DNA of 7,798 nucleotides, from the NCBI GenBank assembly GCA_905372345.1, contig CAJPPE010000067.1, forward strand, positions 1 through 7,798, given 5' to 3'. Position 1 is the first letter of the stretch; each line of letters opens with the position of its first letter. Positions 1 to 6,326 of this stretch are shown here, piece by piece. Position numbers and translations under genes: made by a program. Below the pieces are notes generated by a model. The model searched no databases. It had not been told where the DNA came from and saw nothing but the letters and a program-made list of their open reading frames with translations. This DNA comes from an uncultured Treponema sp. GTDB lineage: Bacteria > Spirochaetota > Spirochaetia > Treponematales > Treponemataceae.

Positions 1-1
1 A

Positions 2-409
2 GAAAAAATAGAAAGAGTAAATGCTTCTGCTGCGACAATCGCAAATCATTTTGACAATATTTCGAATATGGTAGAAAAAACAAAAACAATGGAACATACT
101 ATTATGGACGCAATGGAAGATCAAAATGAAGGCAATAAAAAAATCTTGCAAACAATAGATATAATAAACAATGCAGCCCATGAAGTACAAAATATATCCC
201 ATGAAATGCTTATGGGCAGCAATATCGTTTCGGAAGAAATGGGTAAATTGGCAAATATGACAGATAATATTGCAAGCAGCATGAATGAAATGGCTTCAGG
301 AGCGTTACAAATAAATACGGCTGTTCAAGATGTAAACAATATAAGCCAAAAGAACAAGCAATGTATAGAAGACCTCTCAAATGAGATACGAAAGTTTAAG
401 GTAGAATAA
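2..409 (+). CDS. Methyl-accepting chemotaxis protein, C-terminal end (5' truncated by window)
   Basis: The reading frame is open from the left edge to the TAA at 407-409, so about 135 C-terminal residues are visible and the true start lies outside. The ATG at 68 is an internal methionine. The visible part is the descending arm of a receptor cytoplasmic coiled coil: almost pure helix, rich in Asn, Ser, Met, Glu and Gln, with heptad-like spacing. It ends in segments typical of spirochaete receptors, such as SSMNEMASGALQIN and the terminal FKVE. In the family this domain sits in the cytoplasm, is adjusted by glutamate methylation and controls the CheA kinase. The conserved hairpin tip, membrane segments and ligand-binding domain would lie upstream, so the ligand cannot be judged. 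There is no C-terminal CheR-tethering pentapeptide. The family call is firm; the specific receptor is unknown. Confidence 0.88.
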   Translation, partial: EKIERVNASAATIANHFDNISNMVEKTKTMEHTIMDAMEDQNEGNKKILQTIDIINNAAHEVQNISHEMLMGSNIVSEEMGKLANMTDNIASSMNEMASGALQINTAVQDVNNISQKNKQCIEDLSNEIRKFKVE

Positions 410-440
410 AACCCATTAAAACAAATTTCCTTTTCTGCCG

Positions 441-460
441 ATAATGAACTGATATGAACT
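441..460 (+). repeat. Tandem 10-bp near-repeat duplicating the ispG start codon
   Basis: Two adjacent 10-mers, ATAATGAACT and GATATGAACT, share 8 of 10 bases. Each contains ATGAACT. The second ATG (454) starts ispG. The first (444) opens a two-codon frame, ATG AAC TGA, that closes one base before the ispG start region. Neither ATG has a purine-rich Shine-Dalgarno sequence; the preceding bases are pyrimidine-rich. The repeat may be chance or a small slippage duplication. A role in translation start is speculative. Confidence 0.4.
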
Positions 461-1617
461 CGATAAAACTACCGCAGACAATTCAGATAGGCGGCAAAGG
501 ACAGGTTAAAAAACTTACTCTAGGAGGCACTTCACCGATTTTGCTTCAAACTATGTGGAAAGAAAGCCTATTGGGAGCTGATCTCCTTTCTATTGTAACA
601 AGCTTAAATGAATTGAAACAATTAGGCTGCGATATCGTGAGGTTTGCAGTTCCCGACATGGATTCTGCGGAGCAATTTGTCAAGCTCACCCGATTAACGG
701 AGATGCCCCTCGTAGCCGATATCCATTTCGACTATAAACTGGCCCTGCGGTGCATGGACGGGGATACGGCAAAAATACGCATAAATCCCGGAAATATCGG
801 TTCAAAAGAAAAAACGGAAGAAGTTATACGCAAGGCAAAGGATACGGGAACTGCTATCCGAATAGGGGTCAATTCGGGCTCTCTGCCTTCCGATCTAAAA
901 AAGAAAATAGAAGAGGCAAATGCAAAAAGAAACTTAAGCGGCGACAAAAAGGCCTTAGATGATGAAATTTCCATTTTGAGGGCAGATGCTTTAACCGAGG
1001 CGGCGGCAAGAGAACTGGAAATTTTCGAAAAAGCCGATTTTAAAGATGCCGTAGTTTCTATGAAGGCCTCCGATGTGCGGGAAACGGTCATGGCAAACGA
1101 AATCTTTGCTAAAAAATTCTATAATCCCCTTCATTTAGGAGTTACGGAAGCAGGCCCCCTTATTCAAGGTATCGTAAAAAGCACAATAGCCTTTTACCGG
1201 CTTTTGGAACAAAACATAGGAAGCACCATAAGAGTAAGCCTTTCCGATTCTTGCGAAAATGAAGTTATAGCCGGAAGAGAAATATTAACCGAATGCGGTA
1301 AAAGGCAAGGCGGTATAAGGCTCATATCCTGCCCGCGATGCGGTAGAAAGGGCTTTGATGTTCAAGCCTTTGTAAAACGATGGCAGACAAAACTTTTATC
1401 CGAAAAGAAGGACATAAGCATTGCCGTTATGGGCTGCGTAGTCAACGGCCCCGGAGAAGGCAAGCATGCAGACCTTGGAATTACCGGAGCAGAAGACTCC
1501 GTTATAATATTTAAACACGGAGCAATTACCAAACGCTTGGATTTAAAAAAATTAACCGAAGAAGAAAAAATTGAGGCAGTAGATAAAGCCTTTATAGAGG
1601 AGCTTCAAAGTCTATGA
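454..1617 (+). CDS. ispG: 4-hydroxy-3-methylbut-2-enyl diphosphate synthase (IspG/GcpE)
   Basis: IspG converts 2-C-methyl-D-erythritol 2,4-cyclodiphosphate to HMBPP, the penultimate step of the MEP isoprenoid pathway, in the cytoplasm with a [4Fe-4S] cluster. The 387-residue product is collinear with bacterial IspG. A TIM-barrel half includes VADIHFDYKLAL (87-98), KIRINPGNIG (107-116), IRIGVNSGSL (135-144) and PLHLGVTEAG (225-234). The C-terminal cluster domain has C293 and C296 in CPRC, C328 and E335 in GCVVNGPGE. That is the CxxC...C...E ligand set, with the same C-to-E spacing as the E. coli enzyme. About 20 extra charged residues lie near 147-170. The start is ATG 454: an in-frame stop (445-447) lies just upstream, and the conserved N-terminal region begins within ten residues. 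No clear Shine-Dalgarno is visible. The stop overlaps the next gene (ATGA). No terminator separates it from the upstream receptor gene, so co-transcription is possible. Confidence 0.96.
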   Translation: MNSIKLPQTIQIGGKGQVKKLTLGGTSPILLQTMWKESLLGADLLSIVTSLNELKQLGCDIVRFAVPDMDSAEQFVKLTRLTEMPLVADIHFDYKLALRCMDGDTAKIRINPGNIGSKEKTEEVIRKAKDTGTAIRIGVNSGSLPSDLKKKIEEANAKRNLSGDKKALDDEISILRADALTEAAARELEIFEKADFKDAVVSMKASDVRETVMANEIFAKKFYNPLHLGVTEAGPLIQGIVKSTIAFYRLLEQNIGSTIRVSLSDSCENEVIAGREILTECGKRQGGIRLISCPRCGRKGFDVQAFVKRWQTKLLSEKKDISIAVMGCVVNGPGEGKHADLGITGAEDSVIIFKHGAITKRLDLKKLTEEEKIEAVDKAFIEELQSL

Positions 1618-2735
1618 AAAAACAATTAAAAATTATTTTTATTGTACTATCTATTTTTTATTTTTACTCAAACCTTTTTTGTTTGGACACTATTGATGAA
1701 AAAGAACGGCCTTGGCATCTTTTAGAACAAGCAAAAATTCAAATGGAAAAAGGAGAGTTCGGCCTGGCCCTCCACTTAACAAATAAGGCAAGGGATATTC
1801 ATAAAGAACAAATGGAAGCAAAATATTCTTATATGTTCAATGCCTTAAAACCGAAAAGGGTAAAACTCGCAGGAGACAATATTTCGGAAGTCTATGCAAT
1901 TTTAAATAAAAGAGAAGACCACGATGCTTGTAAAATTTTAGATGAAATCTTTTTAACTCATCCGCCCGTATTTTTTGATAAGTCTATTTCAAAATTAATG
2001 TCATGGCTCGAAAAACGCAAGGCCTTCCCTGAAACGGATTATTTGACAGGCCGAATTTATTTTGCAGAAGGAGATTATGAGCAAGCCATGCACTATTATA
2101 AGGAAGCATGGAATTCCCACAATTTCTTGGAAATACCCGATGAAAGGTTCAATATAATTTACGCACTTGCCGACACATCAAAACTTTTGCGCAAATACGA
2201 TGAACAGGAAAAATACCTCTTGCTTGTTTTAACCGAAGACCCCATATACGGAACTACAAATTTGGAAAGTGATGCTCTTCAAGCTATGATTAAAACAATA
2301 AGCTCCGAAAAAACAACCGAAAAATTCTTTTTGCTGTACCGAAACCGTAATCCGATAGCCTTAAAAGCCTACATGGATTTAACGGATATATATATGGAAG
2401 CGGGAAAAAACAGAAGAGCTCTTGCAACCGCTGTTTTAGCTTCCATAATAACTATAACGAACCTTGATGACCTTATCTCAAAAGACAATTACACTTATGA
2501 ATACACCAACCTTTCCGACCTGCTCCATAGACTCAATAGAAAACAAGAAGTTATATTGTGGGCCGAAAAACAAAACTTTTGGAGAGCTTTTATGAATCTT
2601 GCAGATTGCCTTTCAAATAACGGTAATACGGAACAAGCTTCTTATCTCTATTCAAAACTGGCAGAATCAATTCCTTCGATTAAATATGCCCAAGAAGCTA
2701 TATATAAAAAAGAGCAAATGATAAAAAATAAATAA
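1614..2735 (+). CDS. Putative exported TPR-repeat protein of unknown function
   Basis: I do not recognise a named family. The 373-residue product starts with a basic MKKQLK and a hydrophobic aromatic stretch to about residue 22, a plausible signal peptide or N-terminal anchor. The Cys at 23 (NLFC) is a poor lipobox because of the Phe at -1. The rest looks like helical tetratricopeptide repeats. The clearest unit is about 140-168 (TDYLTGRIYFAEGDYEQAM, then YYKEAW). Weaker ones lie near 33-63 (PWHLLEQAKIQMEKGEFGLAL), 250-275 (MDLTDIYMEAGKNRRALA) and 324-352 (AFMNLADCLSNNGNTEQASYLY). TPRs scaffold protein-protein contacts, so a periplasmic or envelope assembly role is reasonable but unproven. 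The start ATG at 1614 overlaps the ispG TGA, with AGAGGAG at 1596-1602 about 11 bases upstream, so translational coupling to ispG is likely. It ends 16 bp from a convergent gene. Confidence 0.8.
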   Translation: MKKQLKIIFIVLSIFYFYSNLFCLDTIDEKERPWHLLEQAKIQMEKGEFGLALHLTNKARDIHKEQMEAKYSYMFNALKPKRVKLAGDNISEVYAILNKREDHDACKILDEIFLTHPPVFFDKSISKLMSWLEKRKAFPETDYLTGRIYFAEGDYEQAMHYYKEAWNSHNFLEIPDERFNIIYALADTSKLLRKYDEQEKYLLLVLTEDPIYGTTNLESDALQAMIKTISSEKTTEKFFLLYRNRNPIALKAYMDLTDIYMEAGKNRRALATAVLASIITITNLDDLISKDNYTYEYTNLSDLLHRLNRKQEVILWAEKQNFWRAFMNLADCLSNNGNTEQASYLYSKLAESIPSIKYAQEAIYKKEQMIKNK

Positions 2736-2751
2736 AAGCATACCTGCATCT

Positions 2752-4335
2752 TTATTGCTGATAAGGCGGCCTATACTCTCCGTTGTGTTTTAGTTCCTTA
2801 AAAAGACTTATAACTATCAGTATTATTATAATTCCTAAAGGAAAGGCGGCTATAATCGAAAGACTTTGAAGCTGATTTAAATTCGTTCCCACAAGGATTA
2901 AAGCTGCAGGAAGCATTACAAAGACTACAGCCCAAAATGCCCTAAGGCCCTTTTTAGGCTCGCTATGCTTTTCCAAATTCTTTTGAGAATAAGAAGCTAT
3001 TACAAGAGTAATTGCATCAAAGGTACTCGAATAAAAGGCTATCATCGTAATTATTAAAATACCCAAAACAATTTTTGCGTAAGGAAGGGTGTTAAGAATT
3101 TGCAAGATAACTTGAGAAGCATCCGTTTCCTTTATTGCTGAAGCTGCATCAAATATTCCGTGAGCCTGTAAATGGAGGCCGTAATTTCCAAGGATTATAA
3201 AAGAACAATAAGTCCCCGCTATACCGCAAATAAGACCGCCGATTATAGTATTCTTTATTGTGCGGCCTTCCGAAATTTTTCCTATAAAAAAAGGCGTTGC
3301 AACAAACCATGCTATCCAATAAGCCCAATAAAATATTGTCCAGTTTTGAGGGAAGCCGGCCCCGCCTTCTCCGGAAATACGCAATGGATCCATCCATGTG
3401 GACATGCCGAAAAAGTTTTGAATAACCTTGCCGATACCGGTTATGCTTGTTTCGATTATGTAGATTTTGGGTGAGGCTATAAATACAAGACCTATAAGAA
3501 CACAAAAAGAAACAACCGAAATCTTTGCAAGCTGAGAAATCCCCTTTAAGCCCAATAAAACGGCGGCCGTGTAGACGGCAGCTATTATCAGAAGAATGGC
3601 AAGAGTCAAAATCTTCCCTTGGGGAATTCCAAAAATAGTAGAAACAGCCAAAGACAAAAGAGGAGTTGCAAGCGAAAATGTTGTAGCAGTTCCTGCCAAT
3701 AAGCCTATTACCGAAAAAACGTCAATCATCTTTCCTACAGGACCGTCAATCTTGTCTCCAAAAATAGGACGGCAGCTTTCGGACAGTTTTTGCTTTGTTC
3801 TCCCCTTTACATGAAGCATATAAGCAAAGGCTACGGCAGGCACTATATGAAAAGCCCACGGCGTTATGCCCCAATGGAATAGAGGATAGGCCGAGGCCCA
3901 ATCCTGCCTTTCCGCCAGTGAAAGAGAAGACAGCCCGAAGGGATTTTCACCAAAATAATATGCCCACTCTATAAGCGACCAGTAAAGAATATCGGCTGCC
4001 ATAGTCGAGGTAAAAATCATAGAACCCCATGCAAAATTCCCGTAACGCGGTTTTTCAAGATTACCCAGCTTTACAGTGCCGAAGCGGGAAAAGGCCAAAC
4101 CTATAGCGGTAAAAACAAGGCCCAAACCGAGCAAAATATAGAAAAAACCCAGCTTATTTACAAAAACAGACCAAAGGGCATCAACTACCTTCATCGATTC
4201 TACCGGAAAAAAAAGAACCAAACCCGTCAAGCAGATTATTACTGCAAGGGGCAATACGGTTATAAGCCAGTCAATTTCATTTTTATCTTTTAATTCAAGT
4301 TCCTTTACGCCCAATTCATCTTCAGTGTTCATCAT
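2752..4335 (-). CDS. BCCT-family transporter, probable choline/betaine-type substrate
   Basis: This is a roughly 527-residue inner-membrane protein with about 12 hydrophobic segments and hydrophilic ends, the size and layout of betaine/choline/carnitine transporters. Residues are numbered from ATG 4335. Family marks are FHWGITPWA (153-161) and NWTIFYWAYW (331-340), followed by IAWF and GKISEGRTIK. The second closely follows the BCCT signature, with Tyr339 for the first of its paired Trp residues. W155, W160 and W340 fall where BetP has quaternary-ammonium-binding tryptophans. The glycine-rich stretch of Na+-coupled BetP reads TSTMAADI here, so the coupling ion is uncertain. Its place after the choline kinase/cytidylyltransferase gene suggests choline uptake for CDP-choline synthesis; that substrate is inferred. 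TTG 4338, ATG 4335 and ATG 4332 are alternative starts. I chose ATG 4335 because it overlaps the upstream TGA and sits 5 bases after the AGGAGGAGGT at 4341-4350. Confidence 0.9.
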   Translation of the reverse strand: MMNTEDELGVKELELKDKNEIDWLITVLPLAVIICLTGLVLFFPVESMKVVDALWSVFVNKLGFFYILLGLGLVFTAIGLAFSRFGTVKLGNLEKPRYGNFAWGSMIFTSTMAADILYWSLIEWAYYFGENPFGLSSLSLAERQDWASAYPLFHWGITPWAFHIVPAVAFAYMLHVKGRTKQKLSESCRPIFGDKIDGPVGKMIDVFSVIGLLAGTATTFSLATPLLSLAVSTIFGIPQGKILTLAILLIIAAVYTAAVLLGLKGISQLAKISVVSFCVLIGLVFIASPKIYIIETSITGIGKVIQNFFGMSTWMDPLRISGEGGAGFPQNWTIFYWAYWIAWFVATPFFIGKISEGRTIKNTIIGGLICGIAGTYCSFIILGNYGLHLQAHGIFDAASAIKETDASQVILQILNTLPYAKIVLGILIITMIAFYSSTFDAITLVIASYSQKNLEKHSEPKKGLRAFWAVVFVMLPAALILVGTNLNQLQSLSIIAAFPLGIIIILIVISLFKELKHNGEYRPPYQQ

Positions 4336-6122
4336 CAATTACCTCCTCCTATAAAAACTTTTACCTTTTTATAATAATCCTTTGCATACCGGTACATCTT
4401 TAAACCGTAATCTCCAAAGCTTACCCCCAAGGCTTCCTTATAACAAGTCCAAAGAGCCCATAAAAAACCTGAAAGAGCAACATAACAATAAATACGCAGC
4501 CTTTCATCTTTTTCGGGCTTTCTTTGAAAATAAAGCTCCATCAAATTTTCAAGTTCGGTATTGTCATAGTAGGCATATATGGCAAACATTGCTATATCTA
4601 TAAGGGGATCACACATAGCGGCATACTCCCAGTCAATTAAATGCACATCATCACCGCTAATTATAAAATTGTCGGGAACAAGGTCTATATGACATAAAAC
4701 ACCGGGCTTTTCCATATTTTCGATTATTTCCAAAAGCTCATTCATCAAAAGCCTGACCTCGCGGTAATCATGATAGAAGATACCGTTTTTTTCGTTTGCA
4801 ATTTTTTCGTAATAGTCCATACGTTCACGAAGATTAAAAGAGTGATCAACCTTTAAGCCGGACTCATGCAGACGGCGGGCAACCTTAATACATTTTTTTA
4901 AGTCTTCAGGATTGCGGGCCTCCGCAGTATGGGAGTTAGGAATAAACTTGCTAATCTTCACCCCGTTTTCAGGGTCAAAGTAAATAATAGAATCGCTCAA
5001 ATGTAAAGGAGAAACAGCCTTATAGACCTCATATTCTTCTTTTCTGTTTATAAGGGCTTCGGTTCCCTCTCCAGGTATTCTAAAAATATATTTTTCACCT
5101 TCAAATTCGAACAAAAAAGATTTGTTTGTCATTCCGAATTTAAGAGGTTTTAGATTTGTAATACTATGTTCAGGACGTTTAAATACATCCGATATAAGCT
5201 CAAGCCATTTGTCATGGGATGAAATAAGATAAGATGAATCAAAGAGACGAATTTCGTCAAGGGATTCGAATTCATATACCTGATGCTCTCCCTGCTTGTT
5301 GGCAAACATGGTTAGCTCTTTTATATTTCTCATATAGACATCTTCCCAGTACCAATCATCCGTATCATCTCTTTTATAGGCTTCTTCAATCAAGGGGCGA
5401 ATCTTATCGGAAAACCCTTTTGAAAAATAAACAGGGCCGTACATAACCCAGCCGTTTCGCCCTCCGACCTTTACATCCATAATTTTATCATGCAGGCCTA
5501 ACTTTAATATCCACTCCTTTGTTTTACCGGTTACTTTCACGGCCGAATACCATGAATCATACTCATGGGAATGGTACATATTTTCCCTAAGCCAATTATC
5601 GCTCGAAAGAATATAGGTGCTTTTAAGCTCTTCTCTTACATGGTAAAGGGTGGAAAGGTTGTTTTTATTTTTAAAGTCGGGATTATATACAAATTTTACA
5701 CCATACTTATCTATCAGATATTCAAAGGTTTCCTTTAAATAGCCTACGACTATAGTTATATCGTTAATACCGGCCGCTTTCAGCTGTTCAATTTGCCTTT
5801 CAATCATCCTTTCGCCGAACACTTCCAACAATCCCTTAGGTGTTGCATAGGTTAAAGGAACAAAACGCGAGCCGAAACCGGCAGCCATAATAATAGCATT
5901 ATCCACCTTGCACTCTTCAAAGGCAGTTAAAGCCTTTTCGGTAAGCCGTTTTTTCCCAAAAGGCGGAACACCCTCGGTATATAAAAAACCGTCATGTTCC
6001 ATATCGAATAAAATTTTATTTACATAAGCCAAGGATATTTTTAACTGTTTTGCAATATCTCTTTGCGGAATATCCTTATCTTTTTGCATGAGTTTTATAA
6101 TCTGAAAGTATCTTCTCTTCAT
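4335..6122 (-). CDS. licCA: HTH-LicC-LicA fusion: CTP:phosphocholine cytidylyltransferase / choline kinase
   Basis: Three parts are visible in 595 residues, numbered from ATG 6122. Residues 1-70 form a winged helix-turn-helix: QRDIAKQL, a recognition helix SLAYVNKILFDMEHDG, then a short wing. Residues 75-295 match LicC: AIIMAAGFGSR with G82/G84/R86, the ATPKGLLEVF motif with K96, IVVGYLKETFEYL, an SSDNW carrying a probable metal-binding D175, and WYWEDVYMRNIKEL. Residues 320-590 match LicA choline kinase: FGMTNKSFLFEF, RIPGEGTEALINR, the catalytic H478-x-D480-x4-N485 (CHIDLVPDNF) and metal-binding IDWE (D497, E499). The protein should phosphorylate choline and then form CDP-choline for phosphatidylcholine or phosphocholine decoration. 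From memory, a T. denticola licCA was shown to do this. ATG 6128 would add two residues, but it lies upstream of the predicted transcript start. No Shine-Dalgarno precedes either ATG. It is first in an operon with the BCCT gene. Confidence 0.93.
   Translation of the reverse strand: MKRRYFQIIKLMQKDKDIPQRDIAKQLKISLAYVNKILFDMEHDGFLYTEGVPPFGKKRLTEKALTAFEECKVDNAIIMAAGFGSRFVPLTYATPKGLLEVFGERMIERQIEQLKAAGINDITIVVGYLKETFEYLIDKYGVKFVYNPDFKNKNNLSTLYHVREELKSTYILSSDNWLRENMYHSHEYDSWYSAVKVTGKTKEWILKLGLHDKIMDVKVGGRNGWVMYGPVYFSKGFSDKIRPLIEEAYKRDDTDDWYWEDVYMRNIKELTMFANKQGEHQVYEFESLDEIRLFDSSYLISSHDKWLELISDVFKRPEHSITNLKPLKFGMTNKSFLFEFEGEKYIFRIPGEGTEALINRKEEYEVYKAVSPLHLSDSIIYFDPENGVKISKFIPNSHTAEARNPEDLKKCIKVARRLHESGLKVDHSFNLRERMDYYEKIANEKNGIFYHDYREVRLLMNELLEIIENMEKPGVLCHIDLVPDNFIISGDDVHLIDWEYAAMCDPLIDIAMFAIYAYYDNTELENLMELYFQRKPEKDERLRIYCYVALSGFLWALWTCYKEALGVSFGDYGLKMYRYAKDYYKKVKVFIGGGN
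4341..4350 (-). promoter_or_regulatory. Strong Shine-Dalgarno for the BCCT gene, embedded in the licCA 3' end
   Basis: On the minus strand the sequence is AGGAGGAGGT AATTG ATG ATG. The purine run lies in the last codons of licCA, where it encodes the Gly-Gly-Gly before the final Asn. The licCA TGA (4337-4335) shares its A with the first ATG of the transporter. This is a typical termination-reinitiation junction and the strongest ribosome binding site in the window. Confidence 0.85.
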
Positions 6123-6128
6123 AAACAT

Positions 6129-6148
6129 ACATTATACAAAAATAATGT
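6129..6148. promoter_or_regulatory. Operator-like palindrome over the licCA -10 box
   Basis: ACATTAT (6129-6135), six bases, then ATAATGT (6142-6148) is a perfect inverted repeat with arms of 7 and centres 13 bp apart, a spacing common for dimeric helix-turn-helix repressors. It covers the -10 hexamer (6131-6136) and half of the spacer, so a bound protein would block RNA polymerase. The HTH domain of the adjacent enzyme is the obvious candidate ligand, but that is inference. Part of the motif is forced by the TATAAT box and the DNA is AT-rich, so chance contributes. Confidence 0.5.
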
Positions 6149-6158
6149 TCAAAGTCAA
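6131..6158 (-). promoter_or_regulatory. sigma70-type promoter for the licCA-BCCT operon, predicted leaderless
   Basis: On the minus strand, TTGACT (6158-6153) and TATAAT (6136-6131) are separated by 16 bp. That is 5 of 6 and 6 of 6 matches to consensus. Counting seven bases on from the -10 places the transcript start near 6124, and the nearest downstream purine is the A of ATG at 6122. The mRNA would then start at or within a base or two of the initiation codon, which agrees with the absence of any Shine-Dalgarno. Confidence 0.75.
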
Positions 6159-6177
6159 GCTATTTTACATAAAAAAG

Positions 6178-6187
6178 TGAACATTAT
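6178..6187 (+). promoter_or_regulatory. Additional operator-like half-site TGAACATTAT
   Basis: This 10-mer is the exact reverse complement of ATAATGTTCA at 6142-6151, giving a 10-bp perfect inverted repeat with a 26-bp gap. The two arms flank the licCA -35 box at 6153-6158. The centre-to-centre distance is 36 bp, between three and four helical turns. It could be an auxiliary site for the same regulator that the 6129-6148 palindrome suggests. No binding data support this. Confidence 0.4.
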
Positions 6188-6247
6188 AAATATTTAAGAA
6201 AAACTTTTAATTCACATAAATATAGAAAATTTTTCATTATAAGTATC

Positions 6248-6277
6248 TTGACAATCTAATAGTTTTGATTGTATAGT
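6248..6277 (+). promoter_or_regulatory. sigma70-type promoter for the AGCS symporter gene
   Basis: TTGACA (6248-6253, full consensus) and TATAGT (6272-6277, 5 of 6) are separated by 18 bp. The predicted transcript start is near 6283-6284, leaving a leader of about 55 bases before the ATG at 6339. This promoter diverges from the licCA promoter; the two -35 boxes are about 90 bp apart across very AT-rich DNA. Confidence 0.7.
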
Positions 6278-6320
6278 TAAACATCTTGCTTTTAACAAGT
6301 TTATATCGCTATATGCGTAA

Positions 6321-6326
6321 AAGGAG
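6321..6326 (+). promoter_or_regulatory. Shine-Dalgarno of the AGCS symporter gene
   Basis: AAGGAG lies 12 bases upstream of ATG 6339, slightly far but acceptable, and it supports this start. A short inverted repeat, AGTG (6325-6328) and CACT (6335-6338), overlaps its end and could form a weak four-pair stem next to the start codon. Confidence 0.7.

Noticed and set aside
68..409. A separate 113-residue gene starting at ATG 68
   Set aside because: The frame is open back to the window edge and the protein is the C-terminal part of a chemotaxis receptor, so the ATG is internal.
732..1091. Antisense open frame of about 119 codons inside ispG
   Set aside because: It lies fully within a well-conserved gene, has Ser/Phe/Ala-rich low-complexity content and has no ribosome binding site; it is a shadow frame.
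1674..1685. Lipobox NLFC at residues 20-23 of the TPR protein
   Set aside because: Phe immediately before the Cys is very atypical, even for looser spirochaete lipoboxes, so I do not call a lipoprotein.
2738..2747. Hairpin GCA-TACC-TGC as terminator of the convergent genes
   Set aside because: A stem of three pairs is too weak to call an intrinsic terminator, although T-rich DNA follows it on the minus strand.
6163..6174. TTTTACATAAAA short inverted repeat as a second operator
   Set aside because: Five-base A/T arms in a very AT-rich spacer are expected by chance, and it does not match the ACATTAT motif.
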